This document shows, piece by piece, positions 7,504 to 11,517 of a stretch of DNA of 11,517 bases. The translations under genes were made by a program, and so were the position numbers. The notes under the pieces were generated by a model that did not search any database, was not told where the DNA came from, and worked only from the letters and a program-made list of their open reading frames with translations. Each line of letters starts with the position of its first letter. Position 1 is the first letter of the stretch. The stretch comes from Candidatus Woesearchaeota archaeon (GTDB lineage Archaea; Nanoarchaeota; Nanoarchaeia; Woesearchaeales; UBA11576): assembly GCA_013331125.1 (NCBI GenBank), contig DUGW01000108.1, positions 1 to 11,517 of the forward strand, read 5' to 3'.

Positions 7504-8169
7504 ATGAAGAAGATAATAGCATTCGATTTTGACGGCACTCTGATAAAGGCTGAGCCTGCAGAGACTGCCCAACAGGAATGGTTCAATGTCATGGGCTACC
7601 TCCTGAAGAGTCCGAAGGTCAAGAAGCTCGCAGGCAACAAGGACTATTTCAGGGATGTCTTCAATGTCCTTGAGAAGTACACTGGCCTTGACCAGAAGGT
7701 CCCTCTTGACCGCCAGGTCATGACCCGCTTCGCCAGGAACCTTTTCCAGATGCTCTACCTTGCCAACATCCGCAAGGTCGGCAAGGCTGCGTTCTATGAC
7801 GGTCTGATAGATATAATAGTTGATCATAAGGTGAATCATTCCATCGCTCTTGTCACCACCGCTCCTGAGGACAGTGTCGAGCCTGCCCTTGAGATCGCGA
7901 AGATAAAGGATCTCTTTGACTTCATCGTCAAGAGCCCTGTCGATCAGCAGCCCAGCAAGCTCGAGGTCTTTGCTCCTTTCGTCAAGAAATATGGCCAGCC
8001 TATGCTCTACGTGGGCAACTCTGTCGAGGATGGTGAGGCCTGCAAGGAGCTTGGCATCCCTTTTGTCCTCTGCATGTGGGGCAAGTATGATGAGGATGCG
8101 AAGAGGTTCGCGAAATACAAGATCAGGTCCCCTGAGGAGCTGAAGAGCATAATAAACATTGAGTCGTAG
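7504..8169 (+). CDS. HAD-superfamily hydrolase, 221 aa
   Basis: Motif I is DFDGTL with nucleophile D8 and acid/base D10. Motif II is the strand ending VTTA (T118 or T119), motif III is probably K152, and motif IV is YVGNSVED (170-176), in which the usual first Asp is Asn (N172) and D176 is kept. A helical insert between motifs I and II (about 15-100) fits a C1 cap, so the substrate is probably a small phosphorylated metabolite; the sequence does not say which. It is cytosolic. The reaction expected for the family is phosphate ester hydrolysis through an aspartyl-phosphate intermediate with magnesium; a phosphomutase is less likely. The ATG is the first start after the promoter and has no strong ribosome site. 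The transporter gene follows after 9 bases, which suggests a joint role in handling one solute. Confidence 0.93.
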   Translation: MKKIIAFDFDGTLIKAEPAETAQQEWFNVMGYLLKSPKVKKLAGNKDYFRDVFNVLEKYTGLDQKVPLDRQVMTRFARNLFQMLYLANIRKVGKAAFYDGLIDIIVDHKVNHSIALVTTAPEDSVEPALEIAKIKDLFDFIVKSPVDQQPSKLEVFAPFVKKYGQPMLYVGNSVEDGEACKELGIPFVLCMWGKYDEDAKRFAKYKIRSPEELKSIINIES

Positions 8170-8172
8170 GTG
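8168..8172 (+). promoter_or_regulatory. Ribosome binding site (AGGTG) deciding the transporter start
   Basis: AGGTG overlaps the TAG stop of the HAD gene and lies six bases before ATG at 8179. An in-frame GTG at 8170 would add three residues, but it is itself part of this ribosome site, so the ATG is preferred. Stop and ribosome site sharing bases suggests translational coupling. Confidence 0.7.
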
Positions 8173-8178
8173 TTTGAT

Positions 8179-9078
8179 ATGGCATCTGAGATAGGTTTTG
8201 CATTGGCTGGACTCATCGTCCTGCTTTGGGGCGTCTATGGCGTCCTCCAGAAACGCATCGTCCACAGGTTGGGCGAGTACATGTGCATGTTCCTCAGCCA
8301 CGCGGCTGCGACATTGCTTCTTGTAGTGACCGGTCTTTTCATGGTCACCTGGAAGCTTCCCCAGAACTTCACCTCTGCAGTCATCCTTGTCATGGCCTTG
8401 CTTGCTGTGACTGGTTTCTACCTCATGCATCGGGCTATCAATCTTGGCGGCATCTCTGTCGTAGCTGTATGCCTTGCCAGCGGGGTGCTGTTCTCAACAG
8501 TCCTCTCCTGGGTATTGTTCGATGTCAAGCCTGAGCTGTTGAACTTCATAGCGATACCTATCCTTGTAATAGGTGTCCTTTTCTCCATGGTGCGCGTCTT
8601 CAAGCTTCCCAAGAGGCTTGAGTGGGGTGCTGTCGAGGCCTTCTTCAAGGGCGAGTCTGTCGAGAAGGCATCCATGGTCGCTATCGTCGCCGGTGCCCTG
8701 TTCGGGTTCTACAGGCTGGCATTCTTCTTCACTGCCAAGGACATAGGCACCCACAGGACGATCATCTACAGTGCCATAGTGATGTTTATCTTCCTGCTTT
8801 TCCCTTTCCTCGGGAAGTCTGTAAAGCAGCTTTTCAACAGGCCTAAAGATGATGATTGGAGATGGCTCGGCATATCTGTAGGTAGTTACGGGGTCGCTGC
8901 AGTGACCTTCTTCTTCGCCCTGACCAAGCTCAAGATAGACGAGGCCCTTGGCATCGTCATATTCTTCCCGGCAATCGCCATATTGTTGGCCATCACCCTC
9001 CAGAAAGAGAGGTATAAGCTGTGGCAGTATCTCGGTTTCCTGCTGGCTGTAATGGGCTATGTGATGATACTGTTATGA
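8179..9078 (+). CDS. EamA/DMT-superfamily membrane transporter, 299 aa
   Basis: About ten hydrophobic helices are visible, roughly at residues 5-22, 33-54, 60-80, 88-108, 113-133, 158-178, 188-208, 224-243, 255-275 and 279-298. The layout fits the ten-helix, internally duplicated EamA family of drug/metabolite transporters, as does the usual length near 300. In the first half, the segment with YLMHRAINLGGISVV matches the family pattern of a short loop followed by a helix. The second half ends with the IDEALGIVIFFPAI segment, which resembles the paired motif. The protein sits in the cytoplasmic membrane and would export or import a small metabolite; the substrate is unknown. It is the second gene of the HAD operon. 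No obvious strong terminator follows; a short CCTTTTGT run at 9106-9113 is weak. Confidence 0.88.
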   Translation: MASEIGFALAGLIVLLWGVYGVLQKRIVHRLGEYMCMFLSHAAATLLLVVTGLFMVTWKLPQNFTSAVILVMALLAVTGFYLMHRAINLGGISVVAVCLASGVLFSTVLSWVLFDVKPELLNFIAIPILVIGVLFSMVRVFKLPKRLEWGAVEAFFKGESVEKASMVAIVAGALFGFYRLAFFFTAKDIGTHRTIIYSAIVMFIFLLFPFLGKSVKQLFNRPKDDDWRWLGISVGSYGVAAVTFFFALTKLKIDEALGIVIFFPAIAILLAITLQKERYKLWQYLGFLLAVMGYVMILL

Positions 9079-9115
9079 TTCCAAGCAAAACAATTGCCGT
9101 CGTCGCCTTTTGTGA

Positions 9116-9177
9116 GGCCTTACTTGCATGGGACTTCGCGCCCGAGCCGGGGGATGCCCCATCCGGGGAGGCAGGCC
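9116..9177. other. GC-rich, stem-forming intergenic segment; possible small RNA or terminator
   Basis: This part of the 194-base gap between two convergent genes is about 76% G+C over 9131-9180, well above its neighbours. Possible stems are GGCCT (9116-9120) with AGGCC (9173-9177), GGG (9130-9132) with CCC (9141-9143), and GGGG (9149-9152) with CCCC (9157-9160) around a GATG loop. A small hairpin CTCG-AAGC-CGAG follows at 9191-9202, and a TATA-like TATTTATC faces the minus strand near 9183-9190. These could make a small RNA on either strand or end the transporter transcript. No compensatory evidence is available, so this is weak. Confidence 0.25.
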
Positions 9178-9244
9178 CTTAAGATAAATACTCGAAGCCG
9201 AGGACCGGCACCAACACAAAGCATAGAGAAACAGGTTGATTAAG

Positions 9245-9264
9245 AGAAAAATAAAAAGAAAAAA
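9245..9264 (-). terminator. T-rich archaeal terminator after the lipoprotein gene
   Basis: On the minus strand, starting 9 bases after the TAA of the lipoprotein gene, there are T runs of 6, 5 and 5 separated by single C or A bases. Runs of T near the end of a gene, without a stem, are the usual intrinsic terminator in archaea. Confidence 0.65.
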
Positions 9265-9272
9265 GTATGTTC

Positions 9273-10154
9273 TTACCCTGAGCAGCTTGCCAGGCATGCC
9301 TTCTGTGCTGGTCCTGCCGGAATCTGTGCGCACATGCTGCATGGTGCTGCCTGGGCATCTCCTGAATAGGTGGCTTCTGCCCCCGCATTAGGAGGGACGT
9401 AAGGTTCACTGTCAGAACCTGCTGCTGCCTGCTGCTGCATCTGTGCCATCATCTGGTTTGTAAGGTCCTGCATGCTCTGGCAGTTCTTTGCGTCAGCGAC
9501 TGATATCCTTGGTTTTGCGCCGCTGGTGCCGTAATCGACCAGCCTGGATAGGGTCTTTCCGTTGACTACTGTCTTCACCATGCCGAACGGCACTTCGCTT
9601 GATACCCATACCTCTGTGCCTGCCATATCAAATATGGCAACATCAAATGTCTTGCCTTTCGGTGTCGTATATGTGCCGTATCTCATGCCTGGGAAATCCT
9701 CAGGATATTGTTCATCATTTTTCGGCACTGCATCCTCTGGCACTTCTCCTGGTGTCAGGCATATTATCTTGCCGTCCATGTCCATGACGTATTTAGAGAC
9801 TTTCTTGGTGTCTTTGTCAAACCATATCTGGCTTGTCCTCTGCACATTCTCGCCTGGTGCCTGGAAGACATATTGGAACATGAATGTATCGCCGTCGACC
9901 CCGATGACTTCCATCCTTGTTGTCATCTTCTGTCCGTTGGCATCCATCTCCATCTCTGACCACATGCCTTCTTTCCATGCCATGAATCCTGTGTATTTGC
10001 CGACTGTCTTTTCCACGACAGCCTCTTTGACCTTCTCACCGACGCTCCTGTCGTCTCCTGAGTCTGTGCCTGTCTCAGTGCTATCTTCGCATCCTGCAAT
10101 CATTATTGCTGCAAGGATGAGTATAAGTCCTAGAAATGCTAATCTTTTCTTCAA
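9273..10154 (-). CDS. Predicted lipoprotein with a four-cysteine tail, 293 aa, function unknown
   Basis: The N-terminus MKKR is followed by a hydrophobic stretch and a lipobox IAGC (19-22), so C22 should be lipidated and the protein held on the outer face of the membrane. Residues 23-40 are an acidic Ser/Thr linker. Residues about 50-215 are rich in beta-strand pattern, with no family I recognise. A Met/Gln-rich segment follows (about 222-240), then a Ser/Pro/Ala stretch. The last 24 residues have cysteines at 272, 275, 287 and 291 (CX2C-X11-CX3C), suitable for two disulfides or a metal site. I chose TTG at 10154 because GGTG lies six bases before it and the product begins with a classic signal. 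GTG at 10163 is the alternative, adding three residues, but it sits within that ribosome site. The gene has its own TATA box and terminator. Confidence 0.85.
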   Translation of the reverse strand: MKKRLAFLGLILILAAIMIAGCEDSTETGTDSGDDRSVGEKVKEAVVEKTVGKYTGFMAWKEGMWSEMEMDANGQKMTTRMEVIGVDGDTFMFQYVFQAPGENVQRTSQIWFDKDTKKVSKYVMDMDGKIICLTPGEVPEDAVPKNDEQYPEDFPGMRYGTYTTPKGKTFDVAIFDMAGTEVWVSSEVPFGMVKTVVNGKTLSRLVDYGTSGAKPRISVADAKNCQSMQDLTNQMMAQMQQQAAAGSDSEPYVPPNAGAEATYSGDAQAAPCSMCAQIPAGPAQKACLASCSG

Positions 10155-10160
10155 ATCATA

Positions 10161-10164
10161 CACC
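10161..10164 (-). promoter_or_regulatory. Ribosome binding site (GGTG) supporting a TTG start for the lipoprotein
   Basis: On the minus strand GGGGGTG (10161-10167) is followed by six bases and TTG at 10154. This spacing equals that of the transporter gene in this window. There is no in-frame ATG near the signal peptide. Confidence 0.55.
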
Positions 10165-10200
10165 CCCGGAAATTTTCCTTCTAGAACAAGGGACTGCTTG

Positions 10201-10208
10201 TTTAAATA
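10201..10208 (-). promoter_or_regulatory. TATA-like box of the lipoprotein gene
   Basis: On the minus strand TATTTAAA is centred about 50 bases before the TTG at 10154, so the transcript should begin near 10179 with a leader of about 25 bases carrying the GGTG site. It lies in the 87-base gap after the six-helix membrane protein gene, so the lipoprotein can be transcribed on its own. Confidence 0.6.
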
Positions 10209-10241
10209 GTTTACTCAAGGATAAGGTCCAGGAACGCAGGC

Positions 10242-11363
10242 TTATACCTTCTTTCCGAACTCTGGGATGTCTTCCTTGCGTCTCTGCTGTTGAGGGGTCT
10301 GCTGATGGCTATAGTGCTGTCCTGGCTGGTGCCTGTAATGCCCTTCTGGCTGCACGTATCTGTGCGCGCTACTGCCTGATGTCTGCCCTGCCCCTCCGAG
10401 CTCTTTCGGATGTGCGGGCTGATCTCTTCGGTAGTCTTTGGGATGGCTCACCAGTCTTGCTCCGTACTTGTCCTGCATGTGTTTCTCCTGATGCTGGAGA
10501 TGCACTATCTGTAATGCTTTCCTCTCTGCTCTCAGGACTGCCAGGCCGTAGTTCTTTAGCTCCCATCCGAACAGGAAGAAGTATACGCAGAACGCGAGTG
10601 TCCAGTTGGAGAACTGGTTTGAAACCAGGAATACTGACAGGAGATTCCCTAAAGACGAATCTATGATGACCTCCATCGAGACTATCCTTATCACAAAATA
10701 GTATATTATCAGTATCAATGATCCTGTGAACAGGGTATTGCCTACCACTTTCCATTTTCCGAACCTGTTCTTCTCTGCTATGAGTTTCACTATCGAGCCA
10801 ACTATCAGAAGCGATGCTCCGACGATGAACAGCTGTCCGTATGAGTTCCAGGCGAACAGTCCTGCGCTTATGGTCGGCATCATCCCCATCCGTGTCGACA
10901 TATAACTATTGAGGTGGAACGCTGCCAGTATCTGCAGGAGTACGATGCATAATATGCCTACTATTGCAGGGACGTATATGTTCCTCCCTATGTCTATTAT
11001 CAGTTTGCCTTTGGTCCTTGTCGTCCATAGCTTGGCTCCGAACCCGACTACGGTCAGTATTATCGCGATTATGAGTGTCAGCGTGAAGCTGAACGTCCCG
11101 AAGATGTATTTGAACGGGAACGACTGGCCCAATGCATTGAGCATCGCTGTCACCTCTGCGCCTGTGGCAGTGGCGGCGAACCCGCTGGTCGTCGAGACCT
11201 GCTGCATTATCCCGTACCAGGCCCATTTCATGTTGAACCAATTGACTCCCATGAGGATTATGATGAAGGCTATCCCTGCCATCATTATCTCGTTTATCAT
11301 CTCTTCAGCTATCCTCGTAGAAAGCTCTTTCTTCCTCTTTTTTTTCTGCGGGTCCTGTTGCAT
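10242..11363 (-). CDS. Six-helix membrane protein with His/Gln-rich cytoplasmic-type tail, 373 aa, function unknown
   Basis: I do not recognise a family. A basic N-terminus (KKKRKK at 7-12) is followed by six hydrophobic helices at roughly 26-45, 87-108, 129-150, 176-195, 207-228 and 241-265. The positive-inside rule puts both ends in the cytoplasm. The loop 46-86 between helices 1 and 2 is Ser/Thr/Ala-rich and likely external. After a charged helix (267-300), the last 75 residues are low in complexity and hold ten His between 288 and 353 plus many Gln, ending EFGKKV. The tail could bind metal or another protein, or be disordered. The ATG at 11363 has AGGAAGGA just upstream. The frame is open further upstream to the window edge but holds no start codon there, and it crosses an AT-rich promoter-like stretch. 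Confidence 0.85.
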   Translation of the reverse strand: MQQDPQKKKRKKELSTRIAEEMINEIMMAGIAFIIILMGVNWFNMKWAWYGIMQQVSTTSGFAATATGAEVTAMLNALGQSFPFKYIFGTFSFTLTLIIAIILTVVGFGAKLWTTRTKGKLIIDIGRNIYVPAIVGILCIVLLQILAAFHLNSYMSTRMGMMPTISAGLFAWNSYGQLFIVGASLLIVGSIVKLIAEKNRFGKWKVVGNTLFTGSLILIIYYFVIRIVSMEVIIDSSLGNLLSVFLVSNQFSNWTLAFCVYFFLFGWELKNYGLAVLRAERKALQIVHLQHQEKHMQDKYGARLVSHPKDYRRDQPAHPKELGGAGQTSGSSAHRYVQPEGHYRHQPGQHYSHQQTPQQQRRKEDIPEFGKKV

Positions 11364-11384
11364 GTTATCCTTCCTGATTCTACT

Positions 11385-11394
11385 GTTTATAAAA
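11385..11394 (-). promoter_or_regulatory. TATA-like box before the six-helix membrane protein gene
   Basis: On the minus strand TTTTATAAAC, within a longer A/T run to 11399, is centred about 26 bases before the ATG at 11363. That spacing suggests a leaderless start, yet an AGGAAGGA ribosome-like site lies just before the ATG. If the box is used slightly further upstream, a leader of a few bases would include the site. The box is clear; the exact start is not. Confidence 0.45.
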
Positions 11395-11437
11395 TTTTTG
11401 AGAGAATGATCGTCATTTGCTGGCCTGCCTTTCAGTG

Positions 11438-11517
11438 TTAAGGCACCTTTACCATCATCTGCAATGGCTCGTCGTACTGCATGTCTGACACTGGCGGGTT
11501 GTCTGTGGACCCGTGGA
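11438..11517 (-). CDS. C-terminal end of an unidentified protein, partial (last 26 codons)
   Basis: On the minus strand one frame is open from the right edge to a TAA at 11438-11440 and gives a protein-like end, PPVSDMQYDEPLQMMVKVP. The stop is followed by a 74-base gap that holds the promoter of the next gene. A second frame is also open here, the one in line with the membrane protein gene, so the choice rests on composition and on the position of the promoter. Nothing can be said about function. Confidence 0.5.
   Translation of the reverse strand, partial: HGSTDNPPVSDMQYDEPLQMMVKVP

Noticed and set aside
7450..8430. 326-codon open frame on the minus strand opposite the HAD and transporter genes
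   Set aside because: It is antisense to two genes with clear motifs and ribosome sites, its product is rich in His, Asp and Leu with no domain pattern, and codon bias of the real genes explains its openness.
9146..9212. tRNA-like ends: GCCGG at 9146 and CCGGCACCA near 9204-9212
   Set aside because: Only five outer pairs form; there is no T-loop, no D-arm with the usual bases and the length is too short.
11364..11517. Upstream extension of the six-helix membrane protein to the right edge
   Set aside because: The frame has no stop but also no start codon, crosses an AT-rich TATA-like stretch and overlaps a more protein-like C-terminus in another frame.

Overview
The window looks archaeal. TATA-like boxes lie either about 26 bases before a start codon (leaderless type) or about 50 bases before it (short leader). 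Ribosome binding sites are of the GGTG/GGAGG type, and there are eukaryote-like Ser/Thr kinases, a ribbon-helix-helix regulator and compact overlapping genes. A DPANN-type lineage such as Woesearchaeota is a guess from gene style only. I see no rRNA, convincing tRNA, CRISPR array, insertion sequence or phage gene.

Positions 1-7341, minus strand, form one very tight operon. In transcription order it holds: a 66-aa ribbon-helix-helix protein; a 596-aa protein with a helical N-terminus and a C-terminal kinase; a 999-aa protein with a long HEAT-like array and a C-terminal kinase; a 175-aa protein of unknown function; a 494-aa kinase; and the start of a HEAT-like protein that runs off the left edge. 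Three junctions are ATGA overlaps, one is an 8-base overlap and one is a 32-base gap. The three kinases are clearly paralogous. They share non-standard features: Asp at the expected position of the helix-C Glu, a THGxSHA activation-segment motif, and a DLQTCK or DFGTCR motif in the DFG region. Between the TATA box and the start of the first gene lie three CATAA direct repeats, a plausible operator for the ribbon-helix-helix protein. This operon is the best candidate for an undescribed system: a self-regulated multi-kinase signalling module with HEAT scaffolds.

Positions 7342-7503 are the divergent promoter region. Positions 7504-9078, plus strand, hold a HAD-family hydrolase followed 9 bases later by a 10-helix EamA/DMT-type transporter, probably translationally coupled.

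Positions 9079-9272 lie between convergent genes. They contain a GC-rich segment with several possible stems (a weak RNA candidate) and, next to the lipoprotein gene, a T-rich archaeal terminator. Positions 9273-10154, minus strand, encode a lipoprotein with a four-cysteine tail. Positions 10242-11363, minus strand, encode a six-helix membrane protein with a His/Gln-rich tail. Positions 11438-11517, minus strand, look like the last 26 codons of another gene. These last three are surface or membrane genes with no assignable function.
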